Below are positions 26,685 through 36,041 of a stretch of DNA of 64,000 bases, piece after piece; the stretch's first letter is position 1, and every line of letters begins with the position of its first letter. Origin of the DNA: Streptosporangiales bacterium. GTDB taxonomy: Bacteria; Actinomycetota; Actinomycetes; Streptosporangiales; WHST01. The notes beneath the pieces were generated by a model that made no database searches, had not been told where the DNA came from, and worked only from the letters and a program-made list of their open reading frames with translations. The position numbers and the translations under genes were made by a program. Location: positions 56,890 to 120,889 of the forward strand of contig WHTA01000010.1 of NCBI GenBank assembly GCA_009379825.1, written 5' to 3'.

Positions 26685-28253
26685 ATGACGGACGAGCAGT
26701 ACGACGCGATCGTGGTCGGCGGCGGGCACAACGGGCTGGTCGCGGCCGGCTATCTCGGCCGCGCCGGGCTGTCGGTGCTGGTCGTGGAGAAGCGCCGGAC
26801 GGTGGGCGGCGCGGTCGCGAGCGTCCGCACGTTCCCCGGGGTGGACGCGCACCTGTCCAGGTACTCGTACCTGGTGAGCCTGCTGCCGGACCAGGTCGTC
26901 GCCGACCTCGGGCTGCGCATCGAGCTGCGTTCGCGGGCCACGGCGTCGTACACGCCGGTCGACCGCGACGGGCGTCCAGGCGGTCTGCTGGTCGAGCGCG
27001 CCGAGGGCCCGGCGACCGCGGCGGCGTTCGCGGAGCTCACCGGTTCGGCCGCGGAGTACGACTCGTGGCAGCGCTTCCAGCAGACGGCCGGCGCGGTCGC
27101 AGGCGCAATCGCCCCGACGCTGCTACGGCCGCTGCCGCGCCGGGCAGATCTGGCCGACGCCGTCCGTTCTGCCGCGGGTGCGGACGCCTGGCAGGCGCTG
27201 TTCGAGCGGCCGATCGGCGAGCTGGTGGAGGTCACCTTCGCCGACGACGCCGTACGCGGCACGGTGCTGACCGACGCGGTCATCGGCGAGCACACGTACG
27301 CGCACGACCCGACGCTGCGGCAGAACCGGGTGTTCCTGTACCACGTCGTCGGCAACGGCACCGGCGAGTGGCGGGTACCGGTCGGCGGCATGGGCGCGGT
27401 GAGCGCCGAACTGGAGCGATGCGCACGCGAGGCGGGCGCGGAGATCGTCACCGGCGCGGAGGTACGCGAGGTCGCGACCGACGGCGCCGGGTGCACGGTC
27501 AGCTGGGTGGACGCCGAAGGGGCGGAGCGTACGGCGACGGCGGGCCACGTGCTGGCGAACGTGTCGGCGTCGACGCTGGCCCGGTTGCGTGGACGTACGG
27601 GCGCCGACGAGGAGGGCAGCCAGCTCAAGGTGAACATGGTGCTCGAGCGGTTGCCGCGGCTGCGCACCGACGTCGACCCGCGCACGGCGTTCGCCGGCAC
27701 GTTCCACATCGACCAGGGGTACGGGCAGCTCGAGGCCGCGTACCGGGCGGCGGACGCCGGGCAGCTGCCCGACCCGCTGCCGGCGGAGGTGTACTGCCAC
27801 TCGCTCACCGACCCGTCCATCCTCGGCGCCGACCTGGTGGCCGCCGGCTGGCAGACGTTGACCATGTTCGGCCTGCACACGCCTGCGCGGCTGTTCCGCG
27901 ACGACAACGCCGGTATGCGGGAGAGGGCGCTGCACCGGGCGCTTGCCGGCATCAACCGCCACCTGGCCGAGCCGATCGAGCACTGCCTGGCCACCGACGC
28001 CAACGGCGCGCCCTGCATCGAGGCGAAGACGCCGCTCGACCTCGCCGCCGAGCTCGACCTACCAGGCGGCCACATCTTCCACGGCGACCTGCAATGGCCG
28101 CACGCCGACGACGACACCGACGACCCGTGGGGCGTAGCCACCGACACCGACCGGCTGCTGATCTGCGGCAGCAGCGCCCGCCGCGGCGGCGCCGTCAGCG
28201 GCATCGCCGGCCACAACGCCGCGCACGCCCTGCTCGCCCGCCTGGACCGCTGA
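26685..28253 (+). CDS. FAD-dependent oxidoreductase, phytoene-desaturase/PYROXD2-like
   Basis: 522 aa. The ADP-binding loop starts at residue 10 (VVGGGHNGLVAAGYLGRAG) with the Glu in VVEKRRTVGG. A PVGGMGAVSAEL segment near 230 and the C-terminal LLICGSSARRGGAVSGIAGHNAA flavin segment are those of carotenoid desaturase-like oxidoreductases. Members desaturate isoprenoids or act on unknown lipids. No carotenoid genes are nearby, so the substrate is unknown. The AGGAGAGC site precedes the ATG. Confidence 0.83.
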   Translation: MTDEQYDAIVVGGGHNGLVAAGYLGRAGLSVLVVEKRRTVGGAVASVRTFPGVDAHLSRYSYLVSLLPDQVVADLGLRIELRSRATASYTPVDRDGRPGGLLVERAEGPATAAAFAELTGSAAEYDSWQRFQQTAGAVAGAIAPTLLRPLPRRADLADAVRSAAGADAWQALFERPIGELVEVTFADDAVRGTVLTDAVIGEHTYAHDPTLRQNRVFLYHVVGNGTGEWRVPVGGMGAVSAELERCAREAGAEIVTGAEVREVATDGAGCTVSWVDAEGAERTATAGHVLANVSASTLARLRGRTGADEEGSQLKVNMVLERLPRLRTDVDPRTAFAGTFHIDQGYGQLEAAYRAADAGQLPDPLPAEVYCHSLTDPSILGADLVAAGWQTLTMFGLHTPARLFRDDNAGMRERALHRALAGINRHLAEPIEHCLATDANGAPCIEAKTPLDLAAELDLPGGHIFHGDLQWPHADDDTDDPWGVATDTDRLLICGSSARRGGAVSGIAGHNAAHALLARLDR

Positions 28254-28458
28254 CAGCCGGCGGGCGGGCGCGGAAGGCAGCGCCAGCCGGTAGCGAGGCC
28301 AGGAGCCGCAGTGCCAGCCGGTGGCCGCGCCGGAGTCGGCGCGGCCGGTCGGTGACGGCGCCCGGGCCAGGTGCCGGCCGGTAACGAGGCCGCGGGCGGC
28401 CGGCGGTGCAAAAGCGGCCACGATGCCGCTGCGGCCGACCCGTTCCCCGACACACCGG
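28254..28458. repeat. GC-rich intergenic with degenerate direct repeats
   Basis: The only sizeable gap between convergent genes in the window. A degenerate unit of the form GCCRGCCGGTarCGAGGCC appears three times (about 28290, 28313 and 28374). I see no reading frame with protein-like composition. It contains the hairpin described separately. Confidence 0.45.
28323..28346. terminator. Strong GC hairpin between convergent genes
   Basis: GGCCGCGCCG, loop GAGT, CGGCGCGGCC: a perfect 10-bp stem. There is no T-run on either side, which is usual for actinomycete terminators. It lies between the flavoprotein gene (ends 28253) and the tetR gene (ends 28459), so it could terminate both. Confidence 0.55.
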
Positions 28459-29226
28459 TCAGGTGGGTGGGGTTTGCTCGATGGCGGCGGCTACGCCGTC
28501 GAGGATGCGGTCCAGGCCGAAGGTGAAGTCGGGGTTGGTTGCGGGGTCGTCGTAGCCCTCCGGGGGTGGCGTCTGGAACGGCGCGCTGGCGAACACGGCG
28601 GCCACCTCGGGGAAGCGCTGCGGGTCGACGAGCTGGGCGAGCGCCCTGCCGTAGGCGCGCTCGACCGCCGCCTGGTCCATGCCGCTGCCGCGCCGCCCGG
28701 CGGCGAGCTCGTCGGCGAGCAGGCTCGCCTGCCGTACGTACCCACTGACCAGGGTCAGCACCCCTAGCTTCGCGCCCCAGTCCAGGCCGGTGCCGCGCAG
28801 CACCCGCAGGGCCACGTCCATCCAGCCGATCTGGTTCGGCCCCGCCGGCGGGCCGGTGACCGGCAACCTCGCCACCCACGGCCGCTCGTGCAGGGCGAGC
28901 CGCTGCGCCACCGCCCAGGCCCGCAGGCCGGCCCGCCAGTCCTCCGCGGGCACGTCGAGCTGCGGCGGCGGACCCGTCGCGGCGTCCTGCATCAGCACGA
29001 ACAGCTCGTCCTTGGAACCGACGTAGCGGTAGAGGGACATGCTGGTGACGTCCAGCTCCGCCGCGATCTTCGGCAGCGTGACGCCGGCCAGCCCGGCACG
29101 GTCGGCGAGCTGCACGGCCGTCTGCACGACGCGGTCCACGTCGAGCGCGGCCGGACGCCCGAGCCGGGAGCCGCTGGACAGCCGCCAGAGCCTGGCCAGC
29201 TCGGCCGGCACTTCTGCATCGGTCAC
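28459..29226 (-). CDS. TetR-family transcriptional repressor
   Basis: 255 aa. The GTG at 29226 is chosen for the GAGGAGGA site upstream. The helix-turn-helix is at about residues 30-70 (VQTAVQLADRAGLAGVTLPKIAAELDVTSMSLYRYVGSKDEL). The C-terminal domain resembles the tetracycline-repressor type (WMDVALRVLRGTGLDWGAKL, FTFGLDRILDGV). Divergent from the DUF418 membrane protein gene, with a perfect palindrome between them, so it almost certainly controls that pair. Confidence 0.88.
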   Translation of the reverse strand: MTDAEVPAELARLWRLSSGSRLGRPAALDVDRVVQTAVQLADRAGLAGVTLPKIAAELDVTSMSLYRYVGSKDELFVLMQDAATGPPPQLDVPAEDWRAGLRAWAVAQRLALHERPWVARLPVTGPPAGPNQIGWMDVALRVLRGTGLDWGAKLGVLTLVSGYVRQASLLADELAAGRRGSGMDQAAVERAYGRALAQLVDPQRFPEVAAVFASAPFQTPPPEGYDDPATNPDFTFGLDRILDGVAAAIEQTPPT

Positions 29227-29276
29227 TGCGCGTGCATCCTCCTCACGTCCCCGCTGACGGCCACTTACTATACTAA

Positions 29277-29301
29277 ACATAGTTTACAACATAAACTATG
29301 T
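29277..29301. promoter_or_regulatory. TetR operator palindrome
   Basis: ACATAGTTTA-CAACA-TAAACTATGT: perfect 10-bp arms with a 5-nt centre, strikingly AT-rich against the surrounding DNA. It sits between the tetR start (29226) and the DUF418 start (29312), right before the latter's TAGGAG ribosome site, so a bound dimer would block that promoter or its start. Confidence 0.8.
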
Positions 29302-29311
29302 AGGAGCGCAC

Positions 29312-30573
29312 ATGACCACGGCGACCACCAAGCACGCCGCACCACCCCAGCGGGGAGCAGTGCGGCCGACAGAACGCGCGCTGGCTCCCGACCTGGCCCG
29401 CGGCGCGATGCTGCTCTTCATCGCGCTCCCCAACGCGGCCGTCGCGGTACTCGGCGCGGACCCCGGCGCGGACCGCACCCCGGTCGGCCTGGAACGGCTC
29501 TACACGTCTTCGCCGCCGTCTTCGTGGACGCAAGGGCGTACCCGATGTTCGCCGTCATGTTCGGCTACAGCCTGGTGCAGATGGCGCGCCGCCAGGACGC
29601 CGCGGGCGCTTCCCCGGCGGCGGTACGCTCCATGCTGCTGCGCCGCAACGTGGCGCTCCTCGCCATCGGACTCGTCCACGGCCTGCTGCTGTTCTCCGGC
29701 GACTTCCTCGGCGCCTACGGCCTGGTGGGCGTCATCTTCACACTGCTCCTGCTGCGCCGCGGCGACCGCGTCCACCGGATCGTGCTGTGGCTGTGGGGCC
29801 TGATGGCGGTGGAGACGCTGGTGCTCGCGGTCGTCGCGACCGCCCAGGTGATCGGCAGCAGCGGGCCCGCCGCGAAGGTCTCGACCTCGCCCTACGACGC
29901 GCACCTGGCCCCGGACTACCTCACCTCGCTGGTGGCACGACTGCAGGACTGGCCGGTGCACACGCTCACCGTCGTGCCGTTCATCGTGATCGTCTGGCTG
30001 GGTGCATGGGCAGCGCGCAAGGGTGTCCTCGAGGAGCCCGCCGCACATCGGCGACTGCTCGGCTGGACCGCCGGGATCGGACTGACCCTGGCGTTCGCCG
30101 GTGGCCTGCCGATCGGCTTGGTCAACGCGGACGTCCTGCACGTCGACTCGGCCGCGGTGTCGGCGCTGTTCATGCTGAGCCGAGCCACGGGGATGTTCGG
30201 CGGTCCAGGGTACGTCGCCCTCTTCGGCCTGCTGGCCATCGCCGTGCCCACGCGATCGCGCCGACACCCGGCCGTGGCTGCGCTGACCGCACTGGGCCAG
30301 CGCTCACTCAGCGGCTACCTGTTCCAGTCGGTCGCCTGGCTGCTGCTCGCCTCGCACTTCGCCGTGGCCATCGGGGAGCGGACGGCCAGCCCCACCTTCG
30401 CCTCCGCGGACAGCGCGACGGCGGTCTGGCTGGCCACGCTGCTGGGTGCGTACCTGATGCAGCGGCATTCCTACCGCGGTCCGGCGGAGACGCTGCTGCG
30501 CCGGCTGACCTACGGCCGCCGTTCCGCCCCGTCACCAGCTCCACCGAACAATGCGCAGAAATGTGCCGAATAG
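29312..30573 (+). CDS. DUF418-family membrane protein (one frameshift)
   Basis: About 420 aa when restored. The N-terminus MTTATTKHAAPP leads to the first helix (ARGAMLLFIALPNAAVAVLG). Near 29500 one base is missing and the frame moves to FAAVFVDARAYPMFAVMFGYSLV, the conserved DUF418-type segment. Eight or more helices follow, with LTALGQRSLSGYLFQSVAW near the end, the DUF418 signature. The length of 1262 (3n-1) fits a single deletion. Function unknown (possible transporter of a hydrophobic compound). TetR-controlled by position. Confidence 0.78.
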
Positions 30574-30672
30574 CGACAGCGGAGCGATGCAAGGGGTTGA
30601 CTAACTGCTCTGGCGCAGAGAAGAGGTTCCCCCAAGCAGGGCGTCATGTTGGATTGCAACTAGGAGCCGGCC

Positions 30673-32472
30673 ATGCTCGATACGTTGCCCCATGTTCGTT
30701 CGCCTCGCAGGGTTGCGTTGGCCGGACTCCTGACCGCCGTACTGGTTCTCGCGGGCTGCGGCGGCCAACCGCAGACCAGCAACACCGACGTCGCCACGGT
30801 GGCACTGGACGCCGGTGACGAGCCGACCTACATCCTGCCGTCCGACCCGCAGTGCACCGCGGTCAACAACCACTACTTCCGCAGCCTGATCTACAAGCCG
30901 CTGTACTGGTACGGCGGCGTGCTCGGCAACGAGTTCGCGCTCAACGAGGAGCTCAGCCTCGCCGAGCCACCCGAGTACAACGGCAGCAACGACCAGGTGA
31001 CCATCACGCTGAAGGACTACAACTGGTCCGACGGCGAGCCGGTGAGCGCCCGCGACATCGCGTTCTACGTGAACCTCTACCGCGCCAGCAAGGCCAAGTG
31101 GGGCTGCTACGCGCCGGGGTCGGTGCCGGACAACATCGAGCGGATGGACATCACCGGCGAGAAGAGCATCGTGCTGCACCTGGACAAGTCGTACTCGCCG
31201 AAGTGGTTCGACGTACAGCAGCTGGGCGGCATCATCCCGCTGCCGCAGCACGCGTGGGACAAGACGTCCGACGACGGTGAGATCGGCAACCACCACGAGA
31301 CCGACAAGGGTGCAGCAGCGGTGTTCGACTTCCTCACCGGGAAGGCGAAGTCGCTGTCCTCGTACGACTCCGAGCCGTTGTGGGAGGTCGTCAACGGTCC
31401 GTGGGCACTCGACGAGTTCGACCCGCGCGGCGACATCGCGTTCGTCCCGAACAAGAAGTACTCGGGCAAGGACAAGCCGAAGCTGTCCAAGCTCGTGGAG
31501 AAGCGGTTCACCACAGAACAGGCCGAGTTCAATGCGCTCATGGCCGACGACACGTTGACCACCGGGTACATCCCGAGCCAGTACACCAGCCGGAAGAAGC
31601 AGGTCGAGAACAAGGGCTACCGGGTCTACGCGAAGAACAACTTCGGCATCAACTACATCCAGCTGAACCACGCCAGCAACGCCGCCGGTCCGCTGCTGAG
31701 CCAGCTCTACGTGCGGCAGGCGCTGCAGCACATGGTCGACCAACCCGAGTACATCAAGCGTGCGCACAACGGTGAGGCGTTCGCCGTGTACGGCCCGGTG
31801 CCGATCAAACCGAAGAACCCCTACGTGTCCGAGTACGTCAAGTCGGTGCCCTATCCCCACGATCCGGACAAGGCGAGCCAGCTGCTCGACGAGCACGGCT
31901 GGGACGTCAAGCCGGACGGCGTGAGCGTGTGCGCCCGCCCGGGCACCGCCGCGAACCAGTGCGGCAAGGGCATCGCGCGCGGTATGAAGCTCGAGTTCCG
32001 GCTCGTCTACACGCAGGACCCGACGAACGACCGGATGATGCAGGCGTTCAAGTCGTCGGCGGCGGCCGCGGGGATCAACGTCAAGCTGCGCAAGACGACG
32101 CAGGAACAGGTCTTCTCGGTCACCAACATCTGCAAGCGCGGTAGCAGGCGCTGCGACTGGGACGCGGCGTATTGGGGAGGCTGGCAGTTCGGGCCGTACC
32201 CGAGCGGTGAAGAGCTGTACAAGAGCGGCGCCTCGGAGAACAACTTCAACAACCCGAAGGCGGACCGGCTCATCGAGGCCACCCAGACCGAGTCGGGCCT
32301 CGAGCACATGACGGCCTACCAGGACTACATCGCCAAACAGGTGCCGGTGCTCTTCATGCCGCGCAACCAGGGCGCTTCCAGCGTCGTGCGTTCCGACCTG
32401 AAGGGGTTCAAGCGCGCAGAGCAGGGCCTGTTCGAGGACTTCTACCCGCAGTACTGGTACTTCGACGAATGA
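30673..32472 (+). CDS. Peptide ABC transporter substrate-binding lipoprotein (family 5)
   Basis: 599 aa. Lipoprotein signal peptide with lipobox LAGC (Cys 29). It is an SBP_bac_5 protein: YNWSDGEPVSARDIAFYVNLY near residue 116, then PLLSQLYVRQALQHMVDQPEYI and a C-terminal QVPVLFMPRNQG. Two unusual internal Cys pairs occur (QCTAVNN/GCYAPG and CARPGTAANQCGKG). It captures peptides or similar ligands outside the membrane for the DppB/DppC-type permeases that follow at once. ATG with TAGGAGCC upstream. Confidence 0.88.
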   Translation: MLDTLPHVRSPRRVALAGLLTAVLVLAGCGGQPQTSNTDVATVALDAGDEPTYILPSDPQCTAVNNHYFRSLIYKPLYWYGGVLGNEFALNEELSLAEPPEYNGSNDQVTITLKDYNWSDGEPVSARDIAFYVNLYRASKAKWGCYAPGSVPDNIERMDITGEKSIVLHLDKSYSPKWFDVQQLGGIIPLPQHAWDKTSDDGEIGNHHETDKGAAAVFDFLTGKAKSLSSYDSEPLWEVVNGPWALDEFDPRGDIAFVPNKKYSGKDKPKLSKLVEKRFTTEQAEFNALMADDTLTTGYIPSQYTSRKKQVENKGYRVYAKNNFGINYIQLNHASNAAGPLLSQLYVRQALQHMVDQPEYIKRAHNGEAFAVYGPVPIKPKNPYVSEYVKSVPYPHDPDKASQLLDEHGWDVKPDGVSVCARPGTAANQCGKGIARGMKLEFRLVYTQDPTNDRMMQAFKSSAAAAGINVKLRKTTQEQVFSVTNICKRGSRRCDWDAAYWGGWQFGPYPSGEELYKSGASENNFNNPKADRLIEATQTESGLEHMTAYQDYIAKQVPVLFMPRNQGASSVVRSDLKGFKRAEQGLFEDFYPQYWYFDE

Positions 32473-32479
32473 CCGCCGG

Positions 32480-33433
32480 ATGACGTTCTACCTCATCCGG
32501 CGGACCGCACAGGCGTTCCTTGTCATCGTGATCGTCTCCGTGCTCACCTTCGTGGAGAGCCGGCTGATTCCCGGGGACCCGGCGCACGCCATCCTCGGCC
32601 TGCACGCGAGCCCGCGACAGCTCGCGGAGTTCCGGCGCGAGCAGGGCTACGACGATCCGCTTGTGCTGCAGTACCTGAACTACGTCAACCAACTGCTGCA
32701 CGGCGACCTCGGCTTCTCGTACAAGATGAACCAGAGCGTCGTCGACCTGATCGCCGAACGGCTGCCGCCCACGGTGCTGCTCGTGGGCGTCGCCACCGTG
32801 GTCGCCGTCGTCCTCGCAGTACCACTCGGCATGCTCCAGGCGACCAAGCGCAACCAGCTGATCGACTACGGCCTCACCGGTGCGGCGTTCGTCTTCTACT
32901 CGATGCCGAGCTTCTGGTTGGGCCTGCTGCTGATCACCGTCTTCGCGATCGGGCTCGGCGTCCTACCGCCTGGAGCACCCCAGGGCTCGTTCCTCGACGT
33001 GCTCACCCAACCGGCCGGGCTCGTCCTGCCGGTAGCGACGCTCGCGCTCATCACGCTCGCCGAGTTCAGCCGCTACATGCGCTCGTCCACGCTCGACAAC
33101 CTCGGCCAGGACTACGTGAATACCGCGCGAGCCAAGGGCGTCTCCGAACCCGGCATCCTCTACGGCCACGTGATGCGCAACTCGCTCGTGCCGATCGTGA
33201 CGCTGCTCGGCCTGCGGCTGCCGCAGATACTCAACGGCGCACTGATCACGGAGGGGGTGTTCAACTACCCGGGCATCGGCCGGATGTTCTGGGAAGCGGC
33301 CCAGTCACAGGACTACCCGGTGCTGCTCGGCGTGACGCTCATCGTGGCGGTCGGCACGGTGGTCGGCTCACTGCTTGCCGACCTGACGTACGCCGTGCTC
33401 GACCCCCGTGTCCGCTACGTACGGCCACGGTGA
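32480..33433 (+). CDS. ABC transporter permease, DppB type
   Basis: 317 aa, six helices. N-terminal FYLIRRTAQAFLVIVIVSVLTF and RLIPGDPAHAILG are the DppB/OppB signature. The EAA loop that contacts the ATPase is EFSRYMRSSTLDNLGQDYVNTARAKGVSE (about residues 195-225). It begins 8 bp after the substrate-binding protein stop. Confidence 0.9.
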   Translation: MTFYLIRRTAQAFLVIVIVSVLTFVESRLIPGDPAHAILGLHASPRQLAEFRREQGYDDPLVLQYLNYVNQLLHGDLGFSYKMNQSVVDLIAERLPPTVLLVGVATVVAVVLAVPLGMLQATKRNQLIDYGLTGAAFVFYSMPSFWLGLLLITVFAIGLGVLPPGAPQGSFLDVLTQPAGLVLPVATLALITLAEFSRYMRSSTLDNLGQDYVNTARAKGVSEPGILYGHVMRNSLVPIVTLLGLRLPQILNGALITEGVFNYPGIGRMFWEAAQSQDYPVLLGVTLIVAVGTVVGSLLADLTYAVLDPRVRYVRPR

Positions 33434-33451
33434 CCGGGGAGGAGCAAACAG

Positions 33452-34342
33452 GTGACGGACGCACAGCACTCCTCGACCCTCCCCGAGGGCGGGCAGGCCA
33501 CCGTCGAGCGGAGCCTGTGGCGGCTGGCTCTCGGCGTGTTCGTGGAGAACCACGCCGCCATCGGCGGGGTGGCGATCGTAGTGCTGATGGCGCTGTTCTC
33601 GTTCGTCGGCCCGCTCTTCTACCAGACCGACCAGGTGCACACCAGCCTCGACAACGCCAACCTGCCGCCGAGCGGGGCGCACCCGCTCGGCACCAACGAG
33701 GTCGGCTACGACCAGCTCGGCCGGTTGATGCTCGGCGGCCAGGCGTCGCTGATGGTGGGTTTCGCCGCCGCGTTCGTGGCAACCGGCATCGGCACGCTGT
33801 GGGGCGCCATCGCCGGCTTCACCGGCGGCGCGCTCGACGGGATCATGATGCGCTTCGTAGACGCCATCATCGCGATCCCCACCCTGTTCCTGCTGCTCTA
33901 CCTGTCCGCGGTCTTCGAGCCGAGCACTCCCATGCTGATCCTCGTCATCGGGTTCGTCGCCTGGCTGGGGCCGGCCAGGCTGGTCCGCGGCGAGGCGCTC
34001 AAGCTCCGGGTGCTCGAGTACGTGGACGCCGTGCGCATGATGGGCGGCACCCGCAGGCGGATCGTCGGCCGGCACGTCATCCCGAACGCGATCGGCACCA
34101 TCATGGTGAACACTACGTTCCAGATCGCCGACGCCATCCTCGCCGTCGCGGCGTTGAGCTTCCTCGGGCTCGGCGTCTCCGCACCACAGACCGACTGGGG
34201 CGGGATGCTCTCCGACGGCATCAACTACATCTACGCCGGCTACTGGTGGCTCATCTACCCACCTGGCCTGGCGATCGTGCTCACCGTGACGGCGTTCAAC
34301 TTCATCGGCGACGCGTTCGAGCACCGGTTGCAGCGGCGGTGA
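33452..34342 (+). CDS. ABC transporter permease, DppC type
   Basis: 296 aa from a GTG preceded by GGGGAGGAG. N-terminal OppC-like helix (NHAAIGGVAIVVLMALFSFVGPLF), then HPLGTNEVGYDQLGRLMLGGQASL, the classic DppC entry motif. The EAA loop lies at about 180-205 (RGEALKLRVLEYVDAVRMMGGTRR). It pairs with the upstream DppB-type gene. Ends 35 bp from the convergent D-aminoacylase. Confidence 0.9.
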   Translation: MTDAQHSSTLPEGGQATVERSLWRLALGVFVENHAAIGGVAIVVLMALFSFVGPLFYQTDQVHTSLDNANLPPSGAHPLGTNEVGYDQLGRLMLGGQASLMVGFAAAFVATGIGTLWGAIAGFTGGALDGIMMRFVDAIIAIPTLFLLLYLSAVFEPSTPMLILVIGFVAWLGPARLVRGEALKLRVLEYVDAVRMMGGTRRRIVGRHVIPNAIGTIMVNTTFQIADAILAVAALSFLGLGVSAPQTDWGGMLSDGINYIYAGYWWLIYPPGLAIVLTVTAFNFIGDAFEHRLQRR

Positions 34343-34377
34343 CGGCAATGGCGACAGGCAGCGTCACATCCGCGGGG

Positions 34378-35961
34378 TCACTGCCCGCGCCGCAGCGCGC
34401 GTCCGGCGTACGCGCCGGCGAACTTCCCTTCGCGCACGGTCACCTGGCCGTTCACCACGACCTCGCTGACCCCCACGGCGAGCTGGTGCGGTTCCTCGAA
34501 CGTCGCGACGTCGTCGACGGTCTCCGGGTCGAAGACGACGACGTCGGCGTAGCTGCCCTCGGCCAGCGATCCGCGACCGGTCAGCCCGAACGTCTCGGCC
34601 GGGAGCCTGGTCATCCGGTGCACGGCGTCGGCCAGGTCGAGCACCCCCTGCTCGCGCACATACCGGCCGAGCACCCGGGCGAACGTGCCGTACGCGCGCG
34701 GGTGCGTGGGCGCGCGCAGGAACGCACCTTCAGGCGCCATCGACGCACCGTCGGAACCGACGCCCACCCACGGCTGCCGCAGCTGCTTGTGCAGGTTGTC
34801 CTCGGACATCTTGAAGAACGCCACGGTCACCCTGGACCTGTCGTGCGCGATCAGGTCGAGCGCCGCGTCCACCGGTTCGACACCGCGGATCTGCGCGACC
34901 TCCGCGAGCGTCCGGCCCTGGTACTTACGGTTCTCCTCCCGGCGCACCCCGAGCACGAGGATGCTCTCCGCGTCGTCGGCATCGTGCCACTCGCCGCCGT
35001 CGACCAGCGCCTGCCTGATGGTGGCGCGGGTCATCGGGTGGGCGAGCCGGTCGAACAGTGCGTCCTGCCCGCCCTCGTGGAAGCGCTGCGGGATCATGCT
35101 GGTGAGGCCGGTCGAGCTCGCCGTGTACGGGTAGATGTCCGCCGTGACCGGCAGACCCGTCCCGCGTGCTTCGTTCACCAGCTCGATCGCCTCGTCCATC
35201 AACGGCCAGCTCGCCCGGCCGGACGCCTTCAGGTGGTAGATCTCCGCCGGCACGTTCGTCTCCCGCGAGATGCGCAGCAGCTCCTTTACGGCATCGAGCA
35301 GGCCGGTGCCCTCGTCACGCATGTGCGAGATGTACACGCCGCCGTACCGGGACGCCACCTCGCAGAGCGCGATCAGCTCCTCGGTCGAGGCGAAGCTCTC
35401 CGGCGGGTAGATCAGCGCGGACGCGATGCCGAGCGCGCCTTCGGTCATCTCCTCGTCGATGACACCGCGCATGACGTCGAGCTCGGCAGCAGTCGCGGGC
35501 CGGTCGTCGTAGCCGACGCCGAACGCCCGCAGTGTCCCGTGCCCGATGAAGGAGGCGACGTTCTGCGAACACCCCTGCTGCTCGACGTGCGCGAGATACT
35601 CCGACAACCGGGACCACGTCACCTCCAGCGACAGGTCCGCGTTGCGGTACTCCAGCTCCCTGGCCATCTCCGTCGTCAGCGGCCCCATCGCGCTGCCCTC
35701 ACCGAACACCTGCGTCGTCACGCCTTGCGTGAGCTCGGACAACGACCGCGGGTCGTGCAGGATGGTGAAGTACGAATGGCTGAGCACGTTGATGAAACCG
35801 GGCGCGACGGCCTTGCCCGTCGCGTCGATCTCCACCGCGGCGGAGTCCTCGCTGTGGTCGCCGACCGATACGACCCGGTCGCCTGCGACGGCGACGTCCG
35901 CACGCACCGGCGCGTCCCCCGCGCCGTAGACGGTTCCACCGCGGATCACCAGGTCGAGCAT
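34378..35961 (-). CDS. D-aminoacylase-like amidohydrolase with altered metal site
   Basis: 527 aa from the ATG at 35961, with AGGAGGT upstream. Overall N-acyl-D-amino-acid deacylase layout: N-terminal LVIRGGTVYGAGDAPVRADVAVAG, barrel, and C-terminal GSYADVVVFDPETVDD. The usual H-x-H after strand 1 reads NVLSHSY (first His lost), and the usual NCG Cys ligand position reads GEG. The later ligands remain: YISHMRDEG, EIYHLKASG and VGVGSDGAS. This pattern belongs to a GFIN-LS subgroup commonly labelled D-aminoacylase, so the substrate is uncertain. It sits antisense between the two halves of a peptide importer locus. Confidence 0.8.
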   Translation of the reverse strand: MLDLVIRGGTVYGAGDAPVRADVAVAGDRVVSVGDHSEDSAAVEIDATGKAVAPGFINVLSHSYFTILHDPRSLSELTQGVTTQVFGEGSAMGPLTTEMARELEYRNADLSLEVTWSRLSEYLAHVEQQGCSQNVASFIGHGTLRAFGVGYDDRPATAAELDVMRGVIDEEMTEGALGIASALIYPPESFASTEELIALCEVASRYGGVYISHMRDEGTGLLDAVKELLRISRETNVPAEIYHLKASGRASWPLMDEAIELVNEARGTGLPVTADIYPYTASSTGLTSMIPQRFHEGGQDALFDRLAHPMTRATIRQALVDGGEWHDADDAESILVLGVRREENRKYQGRTLAEVAQIRGVEPVDAALDLIAHDRSRVTVAFFKMSEDNLHKQLRQPWVGVGSDGASMAPEGAFLRAPTHPRAYGTFARVLGRYVREQGVLDLADAVHRMTRLPAETFGLTGRGSLAEGSYADVVVFDPETVDDVATFEEPHQLAVGVSEVVVNGQVTVREGKFAGAYAGRALRRGQ

Positions 35962-35970
35962 CGTGACCTC

Positions 35971-36010
35971 CTGCCAGAGTTCTCGCCACGGACGTGGCCG
36001 ACTCTGCCAG
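35971..36010. promoter_or_regulatory. Nested inverted repeats between D-aminoacylase and ATPase genes
   Basis: Inner perfect palindrome GCCACG-GA-CGTGGC at 35985-35998. Outer arms CTGCCAGAGT (35971-35980) and ACTCTGCCAG (36001-36010) match at nine of ten positions. It fills the 80-bp divergent gap between the leftward amidohydrolase (start 35961) and the rightward ATPase (start 36042). A shared operator for both is the natural reading. No regulator gene is adjacent. Confidence 0.5.
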
Positions 36011-36041
36011 GCCACGTCCCTTCACGCCACCGGGTGCCGCG

